Numbered from the stretch's first letter, positions 16,209 through 26,732 are shown. The stretch: 64,000 nt of DNA from Phormidium tanganyikae FI6-MK23 (GCA_019359175.1 JAHHHU010000002.1:124001-188000), one strand, 5' to 3'. Translations and numbers: made by a program. The notes: generated by a model from the letters alone, not told the origin.

Positions 16209-16432
16209 CTACTCAGTTTTCCATTCCCTTTCTGGAATATCCGCACTGATCATAATGTTGCGGAGTGTCTCATCGGCAAATCGCGTTTCTTGTGGTAGGG
16301 CACAATCACTTGAAGCTGACGATCGAGATTTCGCCACTTGCGATGACTGCCCTTTTGAGAAATAAGTTCAAAGCCATTGCTTTCCAGGATGCGCTCTACT
16401 TCGTCTGCATTCATGCGTCGAGTGCGGCTCAT
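16209..16432 (-). pseudogene. hicA: HicA-like mRNA interferase toxin, frameshifted
   Basis: The first 55 or so residues are a good HicA: MNADEVERILESNGFELISQKGSHRKW, with the catalytic-type His in GSHRKW, then VIVPYHKKRDLP. The frame then closes at 16250. The expected C-terminus (ETLRNIMISADIPEREWKTE, stop at 16209) lies in another frame and needs one inserted base after LPI. The start overlaps the hicB stop (ATGA). Loss of the last helix probably inactivates the toxin. Confidence 0.75.
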
Positions 16433-16632
16433 CCAACTAAAATCTCTCTCAAAATCGCGCCTGACTTTAATTCGATTGGGTCTGGTTCAAGATACAGTTC
16501 GATCGCTTCACGAATATTCTCTAACGCTTCTTCTTCGGTTTCTCCAGCCGAAACACAACCCGGCAATTCTGGACACCAAGCTGACCAATCCTTTGTTTCG
16601 GGATCAATTTCTAGGATAACTCGCCATTTCAT
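16429..16632 (-). CDS. hicB: HicB-like antitoxin
   Basis: A 67-residue HicB-type partial RNase H-fold antitoxin: WRVILEIDPETKDWSAWCPELPGCVSAGETEEEALENIREAIELYLE is the family signature (PELPGC, GET-EEAL-NI-EAI). It lacks a C-terminal DNA-binding domain, as in the short HicB class. It is intact and overlaps the damaged hicA by 4 nt. Confidence 0.88.
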   Translation of the reverse strand: MKWRVILEIDPETKDWSAWCPELPGCVSAGETEEEALENIREAIELYLEPDPIELKSGAILREILVG

Positions 16633-16812
16633 TTTGCTTTCTCCCTTACATATTTCACCATAATAGCCACTGCTACCCCTTGCTGAATATCACTAAAATG
16701 ACGGCATCGATCTCTTTGTCTGAATCATCCAGCAATTCTTTCAACATCTTGATTCCAGTGAGAGCCGTCATAGTAAAGTTAATCTCACTTGTTCAATTCT
16801 CCAGCATCGCTT

Positions 16813-17862
16813 ATGCGCGCAGTTTTGTGTGGCTACTACGGAATGGGAAACGGTGGTGATGAGGCGCTACTTGCTTCGTTGCTGCAATTGTTGCCGGATC
16901 ACGTCGAACCGATCGTACTTTCTGGTGATCCAGAGCAAACGCGCGATCGCTATAAAGTTGAGGCGTGCGATCGTAAATCCCTGCCTGCGGTGCTGAGTGC
17001 ATTACGAACATCAGATGCGTTTATCTGGGGTGGCGGTAGTTTGATGCAGGATTCGACCAGTGCAATGAATCCTGTGTATTATGGTGGGTTGATGCGATTG
17101 GCGCAAGTGATGGGACTGAAAACAATCGCTTGGGCACAAGGAATTGGCCCGCTTAAACGATCGTGGGTGAAAGGATTCACACGATCGACGTTTAAGCACT
17201 GTACACAGGTCAGTGTTCGCGATCGCGCTTCTGCTGCATTGCTGCATGATTGGCAAATTCCATTTACACTCGCCCCTGATCCGGTTTGGGCAATGGAATC
17301 GACTCCGTTAACTGGATTGTGGAATTTACCTGCGCCGAGAGTGGCGGTGAATCTGCGATCGCATCGTCATTTAACTCCGGAGCGTTTGGCAGTTTTCACT
17401 CGTGCTTTGGTGAACTTCCAGAAAGCGACTCAAACGTGTTTGTTATTGCTGCCGTTTCAGGCGAGTCAAGATTTTGCGATCGCGCAGTCGCTACACGAAC
17501 AGTTACCCGAAGTGAGTCACATTCTGCAAATCAAACAGCCACAGGAGTTGAAAGGCGTGTTTCGGGGTGTGGAAATGACGATCGCCATGAGACTCCACGG
17601 GCTGATCATGGCATCAGCGGAAGGATGCCGCTGTTTTGGGTTGAGCTACGATCCGAAAGTGACTCAACTCATGAGCGATCTAGAAATGCCGGGATGTGCG
17701 ATCGCGGATTTGCCCACCGATGCGAATGAGTTGAGTCGGATTTGGATCGATTTGTATGCAAACGGCGACGCGCTTTCAGATGACCAGATTCATTCATTGG
17801 TCGATCGCGCTTTGTTTCATCAAATGGTGTTAGAACAAGCGCTAGAAAGCACTCACGGTTAA
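16813..17862 (+). CDS. csaB: CsaB, polysaccharide pyruvyl transferase
   Basis: A 349-residue enzyme that transfers pyruvate from phosphoenolpyruvate to cell-wall polysaccharide, creating ketal groups that can anchor S-layer proteins. Typical features are [19 protein letters not shown] at the N-terminus, [19 protein letters not shown] and [10 protein letters not shown] with the conserved His. The ATG at 16813 begins this motif directly; an upstream in-frame TTG adds only eight residues. Its last 21 nt overlap the convergent pgi gene. Confidence 0.88.
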   Translation: MRAVLCGYYGMGNGGDEALLASLLQLLPDHVEPIVLSGDPEQTRDRYKVEACDRKSLPAVLSALRTSDAFIWGGGSLMQDSTSAMNPVYYGGLMRLAQVMGLKTIAWAQGIGPLKRSWVKGFTRSTFKHCTQVSVRDRASAALLHDWQIPFTLAPDPVWAMESTPLTGLWNLPAPRVAVNLRSHRHLTPERLAVFTRALVNFQKATQTCLLLLPFQASQDFAIAQSLHEQLPEVSHILQIKQPQELKGVFRGVEMTIAMRLHGLIMASAEGCRCFGLSYDPKVTQLMSDLEMPGCAIADLPTDANELSRIWIDLYANGDALSDDQIHSLVDRALFHQMVLEQALESTHG

Positions 17863-19428
17863 ACTTCCAGGGTTTGATAAATCTCCGTAGAGTTTCACAC
17901 CTCGATCGTTTGCTGCTAAGTGCCGCAGAATTTTATAGATCGATTCCACTTCATCGGGCGCGCCCACGTTGATCGCCAGTGTTTGCAGCGGAATCGGCGT
18001 TTTTTCTTGCTGCAAAGCTTCGACCACTTTGCGCTGAATATCGAGAATCGCAGCAGCAGCTTTTTTGCCCGCTTCTACTCCAGGTTGATGATACGCATTG
18101 ACATTGATTAAGAATCCATAAAAACCAACGGCTCGATCGTATAACGCAATCAAAGCGCCCACATGACGTGGCGTAACTTCGGGAATCGTGACGGTAATCG
18201 AATCGCGATCGTTCTCGTATAAGGCTTTTCGAGTGCCTTGAAGCAAGCCAGAGAGGTAATCGCCTGAAGTGACACCAGATTCAACTTCGATCGATGATTT
18301 TGCTCGATCGTGCAGCACTTCAAGGAAGGTTAGGAAGAAATTCGGCACACCTTCGCGCAACTGTTGTACATAAGCGTGCTGATCGGTGCTGCCTTTGTTG
18401 CCGTAAACCGCAATCCCTTGATGCACAACATTACCATCGAGATCCTTTTCTTTGCCGAGCGATTCCATCACCAACTGTTGCAGATACCGACTGAACAACA
18501 GCAAACTATCTTTATACGGCAAAACGACCATATCCTTTTTGCCTTTGCCGTCTCCAGAAAAGTACCAACTCAAAGCGAGTAGAGCCGCCGGATTCGATTT
18601 CAAATTCGGAGCGCGGGTCGCAATGTCCATTTCTCGCGCCCCGTCCAGCATTTCCTGAATTGCAATTCCTTGAAGCGCTGCCGGAACTAGCCCCACTGCC
18701 GAGAGTTCCGAAGTCCTACCGCCTACCCAATCGTGCATCGGGAAAGTCGCCAGCCAGCCTTCTGATTTTGCTAAACGATCGAGATTACTCTCTCTGCCTG
18801 TAATGGCGATCGCGTTTTTGCTAAAGTCCAATCCTTTCTGCTGATAAGCGTTCTGAACTTCGAGCATTCCGTTTCGCGGTTCTGGAGTGCTGCCCGATTT
18901 GGAAATCACAATTACCAACGTTGTACTTAATCGATCGCCCAATTTCGCCAAAGTGCGATCGATTCCCGCCGGATCAGTGTTGTCGATGAAATGAATCGTG
19001 AGCGGGGGAGCATCTGCACCCAATGCCTCAGCGACGAATTGAGGGCCTAACGCTGAACCCCCAATTCCGATCGACAGCACATCGGTGAATCTTTCAGCAT
19101 TTGGGGGACGAATTGCACCCGAATGCACATTGCGCGTGAAAGATTCGATCGCTTCAATCGTCTCGACAATATCTTTTTTCAGATCTTCGCTGGGTGCAAG
19201 ATCGGGATCTCTCAGCCAGTAATGTCCGACCATGCGCTGCTCATCGGGATTGGCGATCGCGCCTGCTTCGAGGTCTTTCATCTGGGCAAAGGCTTGCTCA
19301 AATTTGGGCAGCATCGATTCGACAAAGCGATCGTCAAATCGCATTCGACTGACATCAAGATAAAGCGATAACCCCTCGTGATAGTACAGCCAGTCTTGAT
19401 AACGTTGCCAAAGTGTTGAAGCCGTCAT
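17842..19428 (-). CDS. pgi: Glucose-6-phosphate isomerase
   Basis: A 528-residue phosphoglucose isomerase interconverting glucose-6-phosphate and fructose-6-phosphate in glycolysis, the pentose phosphate route and glycogen metabolism. The SIS-domain motifs are intact: [39 protein letters not shown], and [18 protein letters not shown] with the catalytic His region. The length is normal for cyanobacterial Pgi. It starts with ATG at 19428, with GAGGGG just upstream. Confidence 0.97.
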   Translation of the reverse strand: MTASTLWQRYQDWLYYHEGLSLYLDVSRMRFDDRFVESMLPKFEQAFAQMKDLEAGAIANPDEQRMVGHYWLRDPDLAPSEDLKKDIVETIEAIESFTRNVHSGAIRPPNAERFTDVLSIGIGGSALGPQFVAEALGADAPPLTIHFIDNTDPAGIDRTLAKLGDRLSTTLVIVISKSGSTPEPRNGMLEVQNAYQQKGLDFSKNAIAITGRESNLDRLAKSEGWLATFPMHDWVGGRTSELSAVGLVPAALQGIAIQEMLDGAREMDIATRAPNLKSNPAALLALSWYFSGDGKGKKDMVVLPYKDSLLLFSRYLQQLVMESLGKEKDLDGNVVHQGIAVYGNKGSTDQHAYVQQLREGVPNFFLTFLEVLHDRAKSSIEVESGVTSGDYLSGLLQGTRKALYENDRDSITVTIPEVTPRHVGALIALYDRAVGFYGFLINVNAYHQPGVEAGKKAAAAILDIQRKVVEALQQEKTPIPLQTLAINVGAPDEVESIYKILRHLAANDRGVKLYGDLSNPGSLTVSAF

Positions 19429-19840
19429 ACCGTTGCCCCTCTTGTGTAGCTCTGATTTAGTTTATAGGGGGTGGGGATGTCGGGAGTGAGGAGTAGGGAA
19501 GATTTAAGAAATTCGTTCTTGGAAGATGAATTTCAAAATTTTGAGGCAAGAATTCGTTACAATCGCACCCTCTATTACTAATACAACATTAAGTTTCTCA
19601 CGAAAACTTAATTCACTTTTGAACTTTAATGACTTGATTTCAGTCTAGTCGGCGCGTTATTTTATTTTTGAAATAATAGCGATCTGTCTCTTTCTAGAGA
19701 TAGATACTCTTCCCAAATAGAGACAACTCAAGATAGATCCTTCTGCCTGAAGATTCACCCTAAAATCTCCTTACTAATAAAAACTCGTCGTGGCATCACG
19801 AATGATGGTAGACGATAATAATTGAGGATTGGCAATAGGC
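19429..19840. promoter_or_regulatory. Divergent region between pgi and a NarL-type regulator
   Basis: 412 bp, AT-rich, with no gene seen. It contains a perfect 9-bp inverted repeat, ATTAAGTTT-n7-AAACTTAAT (19588-19612), and an imperfect dyad around TTATTT...AAATAA (about 19653-19678). Either could be an operator for the divergent pair. No full promoter was assigned. Confidence 0.45.
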
Positions 19841-20548
19841 ATGATTCGAGTCATTTTGATTGAAGACCACGACTTAACCCGCGTCGGGATTCGAGCCGCT
19901 CTACAGCAGAGAGAAGGGTTTGAAGTCATTGGCGACGCACGCGATGCGAAATCAGGTCTAAGACTACTCAGAACCTCTCAGCCCGATGTTGCGATCGTCG
20001 ATATTGGTCTGCCAGATTCTACCGGGATTGACCTGACACAGCAATTTAAGCAAGCCCAAGCGGCAGGCGAATCTCCGAATACTAAAATCCTGATCATGAC
20101 GATGCAGGACAGTGAAGATACCGTTCTAGCTGCGTTTGCTGCGGGAGCCGATTCTTACTGTATGAAAGATGCCAGTATTGATAAGCTCGCTCAAGCTATT
20201 GAAACAACTGCTAGCGGAAATGCGTGGATTGATCCCGCGATCGCGCGTGTCGTCCTACACCAAACGCAGAAGGCATACAGCTCAAGTCGGCAATCCCCCG
20301 AAGCTGCAACGATTTCAATTAATCGCTTGTCAGATGAGGACTTTATCCCGGCTTACCCACTAACTGAGCGAGAGCTAGAAGTATTGAAGCTGATTGTGGA
20401 TGGCTGTAGTAATGCTCAGATCGCCGAGAAGCTATATATTACGGTTGGAACGGTTAAAACTCACGTCCGCAACATTTTGAATAAGCTATGTGCTGACGAT
20501 CGAACGCAAGTTGCAGTTCGCGCGTTGAGAACGGGCTTAATTCAGTAA
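19841..20548 (+). CDS. NarL/FixJ-type response regulator
   Basis: A 235-residue two-component response regulator. The receiver domain spans residues 1-120, with acidic residues Glu8/Asp9, phospho-acceptor Asp54 (VAIVDIGLPD) and Lys109 (YCMKDAS). A LuxR-type helix-turn-helix occupies about 165-230 (LTEREVLKLIVDGCSNAQIAEKL pattern, then TVGTVKTHVRNILNKL). No histidine kinase lies next to it, so the partner is encoded elsewhere. The ATG at 19841 is preferred over a TTG 12 nt earlier. Confidence 0.93.
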   Translation: MIRVILIEDHDLTRVGIRAALQQREGFEVIGDARDAKSGLRLLRTSQPDVAIVDIGLPDSTGIDLTQQFKQAQAAGESPNTKILIMTMQDSEDTVLAAFAAGADSYCMKDASIDKLAQAIETTASGNAWIDPAIARVVLHQTQKAYSSSRQSPEAATISINRLSDEDFIPAYPLTERELEVLKLIVDGCSNAQIAEKLYITVGTVKTHVRNILNKLCADDRTQVAVRALRTGLIQ

Positions 20549-20594
20549 TCGAATCAGAGTGCATCACGAATGGATTTAGTGCTATCTAGCTAGC

Positions 20595-20625
20595 CTTGAA
20601 TTCATTCAAGTGGTGCAATTTTTTT
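20595..20625 (+). terminator. Hairpin with T-run after the response regulator
   Basis: CTTGAA-TTCA-TTCAAG hairpin (20595-20610), then TGGTGCAA and a seven-T run. It lies between two convergent response-regulator genes. The gap between stem and T-run makes it weaker than usual. Confidence 0.5.
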
Positions 20626-20633
20626 GACTAAAA

Positions 20634-21002
20634 CTAAGCCGTTAGTGCTTCAATTCGAGACAGCAATTGCGTAAAGTCGATCGGCTTTTGAATGTAGCCA
20701 TTTGCACCTGCATCTAAGCCAGGTTGCACTTGCAACTTATCGTGAGCCGAAATCAGCAAAATCGGCAAGGTGCGATTGCTCGATCGAATCTCCTGAGTCA
20801 CTTCCAGTCCGTTCATTCCTGGCATCATCACATCGAGCAGCACCAGATCAGGTAAGGATTGCTGAAGTCGGTTTAATGCCGTACTTCCGCTACTTGCAAC
20901 CTCAACCTCGAATCCTTCTGCTTCCAGGAAAATCTGCAACAACAGTAAGTTGTCTGCGGTATCATCAACTGCTAATATTCGTCGCCCCTTTCGCTCTAAC
21001 AC
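20634..21002 (-). CDS. Single-domain (CheY-like) response regulator
   Basis: A 122-residue stand-alone receiver domain: acidic pocket AVDDTADN, phospho-acceptor Asp57 (LVLLDVMMPGMNG), Thr/Ser position in ILLISAHD, and Lys106 (YIQKPIDF). There is no output domain, so it acts by protein contact or in a phosphorelay. The start is a GTG at 21002 with AAGGGA upstream. Confidence 0.92.
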   Translation of the reverse strand: MLERKGRRILAVDDTADNLLLLQIFLEAEGFEVEVASSGSTALNRLQQSLPDLVLLDVMMPGMNGLEVTQEIRSSNRTLPILLISAHDKLQVQPGLDAGANGYIQKPIDFTQLLSRIEALTA

Positions 21003-21217
21003 GACTTTATCCCTTTAGTAAGATTAATAATTAGCCCAGGCTTGTGCTCCTGGTTACTTTATATAGTTGCTTTTCTTCATCCAAAAGCAGTCACACCATA
21101 GAAAGATTTTGGCTTAATTCTTTATCCTGATTCCGGTCTATCTCTTGAGGGGCTTATCGATCGACCAGAGATTCCCTAGGCTAATGGTTGTCCTAATCGA
21201 ATGTAGGGAGAAAACTT

Positions 21218-21784
21218 ATGACAGCCACTATTGAACAGCCCAAAAATAAAAACGGCGCACTCTGGTCAGGTGTCTTATTGATTGCGTTAGGAATTGGTGC
21301 AGCGGTCGCGCCTGTGTTTTCGACTTTAGTGAGTGAAACTTGGATTGCATTGATTATTCTATCTGCGGGCTTCACGAAGCTTGTGTACGCTGTGCAAACT
21401 CGCGAACAGGGTGGATTTATCTGGAAGGTTTTGCTGAGTGCGCTCTACATTGCAACAGGGATTATGCTCTTGGTCGCTCCGCTAACTGGCGTTCTGACGC
21501 TGACCTTGCTGCTGGGTAGCTTTTTGTTGGCAGAAGGCGGGTTTGAGTTTGTATTAGCTTTCCGGTTGCGTGAACAGAAAAATAATTGGCTCTGGTTGTT
21601 GGGGAATGCGATCCTTACCGCAGGTTTGGGAGCATTCATCTGGTTCCAGTATCCGTTTGATGCTCCTTGGCTGCTTGGAACGTTGGTTGGAGCAAGTATC
21701 TTTGCTAGCGGTTTGTCGCGAGTCATGTTCTCCTTGAATTCGCAGGCTCAAGCTGTAGATGGAAGTTCGGCAACTTCTGCATAA
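21218..21784 (+). CDS. HdeD-like (DUF308) membrane protein
   Basis: A 188-residue protein with six predicted membrane helices arranged as three DUF308 hairpins, like HdeD of enteric bacteria, which is tied to acid resistance. Motifs include LWSGVLLIALGIGAAVAPVFSTLVS and LLLGSFLLAEGGFEFVLAFRLRE. In cyanobacteria the role is unproven. AGGGAG precedes the ATG, and a clear hairpin follows the gene, so it is probably monocistronic. Confidence 0.85.
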   Translation: MTATIEQPKNKNGALWSGVLLIALGIGAAVAPVFSTLVSETWIALIILSAGFTKLVYAVQTREQGGFIWKVLLSALYIATGIMLLVAPLTGVLTLTLLLGSFLLAEGGFEFVLAFRLREQKNNWLWLLGNAILTAGLGAFIWFQYPFDAPWLLGTLVGASIFASGLSRVMFSLNSQAQAVDGSSATSA

Positions 21785-21807
21785 TGCTTGAATAATTCGC
21801 TTTAAGT

Positions 21808-21843
21808 TTTGCAGCCATTGATTGTTAGGTCGGTGGCTGCAAA
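21808..21843 (+). terminator. Terminator of the HdeD-like gene
   Basis: Perfect 10-bp stem TTTGCAGCCA / TGGCTGCAAA with a 16-nt loop, 24 nt after the stop. The downstream sequence is only moderately T-rich (GACGTTGTTT). Confidence 0.65.
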
Positions 21844-21892
21844 GACGTTGTTTAGATTGCTCGTTCTTTGAGCGCATTTCTGTACATAACAT

Positions 21893-22132
21893 CTAAAGCA
21901 TTTTGAACAAGTTGGTTGGAGCTAGCCTTGCTTGAAATTCAGAAAATGTTGTAAGTGTCCCGATCGCTTTAATCCAAATCAAATAATTCTTTAAGCGATC
22001 GAGCAATTCCAAAACCTTTTCTAGCCCCTCAGCCGAAACTTTGAATTTCTCACTTTCCGTCAAAGTTTGACCATATTCCTCTGGCGCATCAAACTCTTCG
22101 ACATGGAAACTCAAAAGAATTAACTTATCCAT
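21893..22132 (-). pseudogene. N-terminal remnant of a polysaccharide deacetylase (NodB-like)
   Basis: A 79-residue frame whose first 45 residues (LILLSFHVEEFDAPEEYGQT ... EGLEKVLELLDRLKN) look like the start of the cyanobacterial polysaccharide deacetylase family, where SFDVEEFD carries the metal-binding Asp; here that Asp is His. After RLKN the similarity stops and the gene ends, leaving no room before the HdeD terminator for the remaining 200 or so residues. Its ATG overlaps the end of the GNAT gene by 8 nt. It is best read as a decayed fragment, though a short expressed protein cannot be excluded. Confidence 0.55.
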
Positions 22133-22646
22133 GCAAAGCCAGAAACTCATCCTTTGAGATAGCGTAATACACAACGTCGGTTTTGTAATAGTGCGCGTTC
22201 TTCTCGAAAGTCATCCCTACTTTTTGCATGACTCGCTGAGATGCAAGATTTGCAGGTTGTGCGATCGCGACAATTCGATCCAATCCCACTTGCTCGAATC
22301 CAAATCGCAGACAAGCAAGAGATCCTTCCGTCGCAATCCCCCGATTCCAATACGCCTTATCCAGTGCGTATCCTAGCTCGACCTCTGGCGTTCCATCAAG
22401 ATAAATTAATCCACATCGCCCTAGAAGACACTGACTCGCTTTCTCAATCACCGCCCACATTCCAAACCCCTGACGCTCTTGCCATTCAAGCATCGCGGGA
22501 AATCCTGCCTCTAATTCCGCCCGTGTCTTCGTTCCCGATGAAATGAATCGCATGACTTCCGCATCGCCAGAAATTTCTGCCATTCGATCTAAATCTTCTC
22601 GCTTGAACTGTCGCAACCATAGGCGCTCCGTCTCTAATTCCTGCAT
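22125..22646 (-). CDS. GNAT family N-acetyltransferase (RimJ/RimL-like)
   Basis: A 173-residue acetyl-CoA-dependent N-acetyltransferase. The N-terminus (LETERLWLRQFKREDLDRMAEI) and motif A (VELGYALDKAYWNRGIATEGSLACLRFGF, with the RGIATE CoA-binding turn) are typical of the RimJ/RimL branch, followed by NLASQRVMQKVGM. The substrate is unknown. The ATG at 22646 has GGAGAGGG upstream; longer in-frame starts lack a site. Confidence 0.88.
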   Translation of the reverse strand: MQELETERLWLRQFKREDLDRMAEISGDAEVMRFISSGTKTRAELEAGFPAMLEWQERQGFGMWAVIEKASQCLLGRCGLIYLDGTPEVELGYALDKAYWNRGIATEGSLACLRFGFEQVGLDRIVAIAQPANLASQRVMQKVGMTFEKNAHYYKTDVVYYAISKDEFLALHG

Positions 22647-22725
22647 TCGTTTGCCCTCTCCTCTAGCTCGTATCTCCCAATCCTGGCACAATGATTTGTA
22701 CTCACTTCAAATTAAATGAAGCATC

Positions 22726-23460
22726 ATGATTTCTACGCTACACACTGCTCTCGCTCAAAGTCGCGCCCTCAAAATCATCAGCGGCTTGAACAATTTTGAT
22801 GTCAACAACGTCGCTGCGGTGATCAAAGCTGCCGATCGCGGCGGTGCAACCTTCGTCGATATCGCGGCAGATGCCAACTTGATTCGCATGGCAAAACAAC
22901 TGACAAGCTTACCGATTTGCGTTTCTGCGATCGAACCGGAACAATTTGTCATGGCGATCGAGTCTGGTGCAGATTTGATCGAAATCGGCAACTTCGATAG
23001 CTTCTATGCCCAAGGTCGTCGGTTTGAATCTGAGGAAGTCCTGGCGCTAACTCACGCAACCCGCGCCCTTCTGCCTCACGTCACATTGTCGGTCACTGTT
23101 CCCCACATTTTGCCTTTGGATCAACAAGTCCAACTGGCAGAAGACCTGGTGAAAGCGGGTGCTGATTTGATTCAGACCGAAGGCGGAACTTCTTCGAGTC
23201 CGGCACATTCGGGCGCGTTGGGACTGATTGAAAAAGCGGCTCCAACATTGGCAGCAGCTTACGAGATTTCTAAAGCTATCGACATTCCGGTTCTCTGCGC
23301 ATCCGGTTTATCGAGCGTTACGGCTCCGTTAGCGATCGCCGCTGGTGCATCCGGTGTCGGTGTCGGCAGCGCCATTCACAAACTCGATAGCGAAGTTGCA
23401 ATGATCGCCGTTGTCCGATCGCTGGTTGAATCGCTCGATCGGGCTTCAGTCAAGGTCTAA
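22726..23460 (+). CDS. ycf23: Ycf23 family protein (DUF561)
   Basis: A 244-residue TIM-barrel-like protein of the Ycf23/DUF561 family, found in cyanobacteria and in red-lineage plastid genomes. Recognisable segments are ALKIISGLNNFDVNNVAAVIKAAD, SGADLIEIGNFDSFYAQGRRF, GADLIQTEGGTSSSP and VLCASGLSSVTAPLAIAAGASGVGVGSA. The barrel with GADLI and GVGVG phosphate-binding-type turns suggests an enzyme, but the reaction is unknown. It is a single gene with its own promoter region of about 80 bp. Confidence 0.88.
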   Translation: MISTLHTALAQSRALKIISGLNNFDVNNVAAVIKAADRGGATFVDIAADANLIRMAKQLTSLPICVSAIEPEQFVMAIESGADLIEIGNFDSFYAQGRRFESEEVLALTHATRALLPHVTLSVTVPHILPLDQQVQLAEDLVKAGADLIQTEGGTSSSPAHSGALGLIEKAAPTLAAAYEISKAIDIPVLCASGLSSVTAPLAIAAGASGVGVGSAIHKLDSEVAMIAVVRSLVESLDRASVKV

Positions 23461-23566
23461 TTCAACGCGAATTCGATGAACCTTTCGCTTCGTTGCGCTC
23501 TCACCCTCGATTAAAAGCTGCCGTGTACACACAAGTTGTTTATCGCTTCGTTTCGATCGACTTCTG

Positions 23567-23602
23567 CCCCCTAAATCCCCCAAATTTGGGGGATTTAGGG
23601 GG
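23567..23602. repeat. Perfect 36-bp palindrome (CCCCCTAAATCCCCC type)
   Basis: Left arm CCCCCTAAATCCCCCAAA and its exact reverse complement with no spacer, between ycf23 and por. Palindromes of this C-run/TAAA composition are, to my knowledge, dispersed intergenic elements in filamentous cyanobacteria. It may also act as a bidirectional terminator here. Confidence 0.75.
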
Positions 23603-23682
23603 CGAAGACCTCGGCATCAAACAGATCAAGAGACTTGTGTAGTAGCAATTAAAATCGGAGCTAATTCAACGCGAAAGTATCT

Positions 23683-23708
23683 GTAGAGACGCAATCGAGC
23701 GTCTCTAC
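23683..23708. repeat. GTAGAGACGC inverted repeat, copy 1
   Basis: Perfect 10-bp arms GTAGAGACGC / GCGTCTCTAC with a 6-nt loop, just after the por stop. Related copies lie at 42714-42742 and, as a single arm, at 61603-61612. It probably also terminates por. Confidence 0.7.
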
Positions 23709-23717
23709 GTCCAACAA

Positions 23718-24788
<1,071 letters not shown>

Positions 24789-24857
24789 TTAGCCGCACAA
24801 TAAAGACAGAACCAAAGCAAATCCTTCTATACTTTGCTTGCCCCCTTTTCCGCCGCT

Positions 24858-26732
24858 ATGGATGCCACGCTCGAACTGACTCTACAGATTGTTGTTACCG
24901 TGATGGCGGGGATTGGCGCACAGGTAGTCGCGGAATGGCTGAAAATTCCAGCGATCGTATTTCTGTTGCTGTTTGGGGTGTCCTTGGGATCGAGTGTGTT
25001 GAATTGGCTGCACCCGGATCAGTTGGGCACTGGGCTGGAGGTGCTGATTGGATTGTTGGTTGCGGTGATTCTGTTTGAAGGGGGGTTTAATCTGCAACTG
25101 CGGGAACTCGATCGAGTGTCGGGGAGTTTGCGGAATTTGGTGACGATCGGGGTTTTGATTACGATTTTGGGTGGGGGAATTGCGGCGCATGGATTGAGCG
25201 AGTTTCCTTGGTCGATCGCGTTTTTGTATGCGGCGTTGGTGGTGGTGACGGGGCCGGTTGTGATTAACTCGCTGCTGCGCCATGTGAAAGTCGATCGACA
25301 AGTGGCAACGATTTTAGAAGGGGAAGGCGTTCTGATTGATCCGGTGGGCGCGATTCTGGCGGTGGTGGTGCTGAACGTAGTGCTGAGTGGGCAATCGAAT
25401 CCGGTGGAGATTGCGATCGATTTGATTATGCGGCTGGGAATTGGGGCAGGAATTGGCGCGATCGGGGCAGGGCTGATGGGAGTTTTGCTCAGACGCGCCA
25501 CGTTTTTATCGGATGATTTGAAAACGCTGGTCGTGTTGGCGGGATTGTGGGGATTGTTTGGGTTGGCGCAGACGATTCGCAGTGAAGCGGGGTTGATGGC
25601 GACGGTGGTGGCAGGCATTGTGTTAAGGGCGTTTGCGCTGCCGGAAGAACGATTGTTGAAGCGATTTAAGGGACAGTTGACGACGCTAGCGGTTTCGGTG
25701 CTATTTATTTTATTGTCGGCGGATTTATCGATCGCTGGAATTTTTGCACTCGGTTGGGGTGGATTGTTTACTGTGTTCGCGCTGATGATGATTGTGCGTC
25801 CGTTAAACGTATTTATTTGTACTTGGAATAGCGATCTCAATTGGCGACAAAAAATCTTTCTTAGTTGGGTTGCACCTCGTGGAATTATTGCGGCTTCCGT
25901 AGCATCGATTTTCGCGATTCTGTTAACGCAGCGGGGCATTAACGGCGGTGATTCAATTAAAGCGCTTGTGTTTTTGACGATTATATTAACGGTTGTATTA
26001 CAGTCTGTAAGCGCACAAGCGATCGCGAATTTATTAAAAATCACCGCAGAAGATACAACAGGTGCAGTCATTGTCGGTTGTAGTCCGTTGAGTTTATTGA
26101 TCGCCAGGTTGTTTCGCGATCGTGGAGAAGCGGTTGCACTAATTGATACTGATCCGGATTCTTATCCAACCGATGAAAATCTCAAAGTCTTTATTAGCAG
26201 CGCTTTGGACACGGATGTATTAGAAGAAGCGGGGCTGGCTTCGGTAGGAACTTTTCTTGCGATGACGAACAACGGGGATGTGAATTTGGTACTGGCGCAG
26301 AGAGCGATCGAGGAATTTTCGCCGCCGCGTGTTCTTTCGGTTTTTCCGTCTGATTCTGTGGCTTCGGTGAAGATTCAGTCTGCATTCGCACCACAGTTCA
26401 ATTTGAAAACGTGGAATCAATTTTTGTCAGATAGCGCCGTTAAGCTGGGTGAAACTGAGTTTAATTTGGAGAATTTTGAAGCACAGCAAGCGCGTTTGAG
26501 AACGATGATTGAATCCGAAACGTTGTTGCCTGTGTTGTTAGAACGCGATCAGACTTTGCAGGTTTGTCTGGCGAATTTGAGTTGGCAAGTGGGCGATCGA
26601 TTAATTTACTTGCTGCATGATCCAAAACCAAAATTATTGAAAGTTCTGGGTGGATCAAATCAAACCCGATTGACGTTAGAGAAATTGCCTGAAATCGAAG
26701 AGATTCCAGAAATTAAGACTGAAGCGGTTTAA
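24858..26732 (+). CDS. Na+/H+ antiporter (CPA1/NhaP type) with C-terminal TrkA-N domain
   Basis: A 624-residue cation/proton antiporter. About twelve membrane helices fill residues 1-395 (QIVVTVMAGIGAQVVAEWL, ILFEGGFNLQLRELDR, VVTGPVVINSLLRHVKVD, VAPRGIIAASVASIFA). A cytoplasmic Rossmann-like regulatory domain follows (AVIVGCSPLSLLIARLFRDRGEAVALIDTDPD, about 405-520) and a TrkA-C-like tail. The canonical GxGxxG is altered to GCSPLS, so nucleotide binding may differ. It would serve pH and salt homeostasis. The ATG at 24858 is preferred to a TTG 24 nt earlier. It overlaps convergent prmA by 20 nt. Confidence 0.88.
   Translation: MDATLELTLQIVVTVMAGIGAQVVAEWLKIPAIVFLLLFGVSLGSSVLNWLHPDQLGTGLEVLIGLLVAVILFEGGFNLQLRELDRVSGSLRNLVTIGVLITILGGGIAAHGLSEFPWSIAFLYAALVVVTGPVVINSLLRHVKVDRQVATILEGEGVLIDPVGAILAVVVLNVVLSGQSNPVEIAIDLIMRLGIGAGIGAIGAGLMGVLLRRATFLSDDLKTLVVLAGLWGLFGLAQTIRSEAGLMATVVAGIVLRAFALPEERLLKRFKGQLTTLAVSVLFILLSADLSIAGIFALGWGGLFTVFALMMIVRPLNVFICTWNSDLNWRQKIFLSWVAPRGIIAASVASIFAILLTQRGINGGDSIKALVFLTIILTVVLQSVSAQAIANLLKITAEDTTGAVIVGCSPLSLLIARLFRDRGEAVALIDTDPDSYPTDENLKVFISSALDTDVLEEAGLASVGTFLAMTNNGDVNLVLAQRAIEEFSPPRVLSVFPSDSVASVKIQSAFAPQFNLKTWNQFLSDSAVKLGETEFNLENFEAQQARLRTMIESETLLPVLLERDQTLQVCLANLSWQVGDRLIYLLHDPKPKLLKVLGGSNQTRLTLEKLPEIEEIPEIKTEAV

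Noticed and set aside
16633-16812. 32-codon minus-strand frame (starts near 16770, MTALTGIKMLKELL...)
   Set aside because: Too short to judge and no homologue recognised; it might be a toxin-antitoxin remnant, but nothing supports that beyond location.
25019-26071. 350-codon minus-strand frame inside the antiporter gene
   Set aside because: Shadow of the real gene: low-complexity Asn/Pro/Thr/Ile composition complementary to the antiporter's membrane helices.
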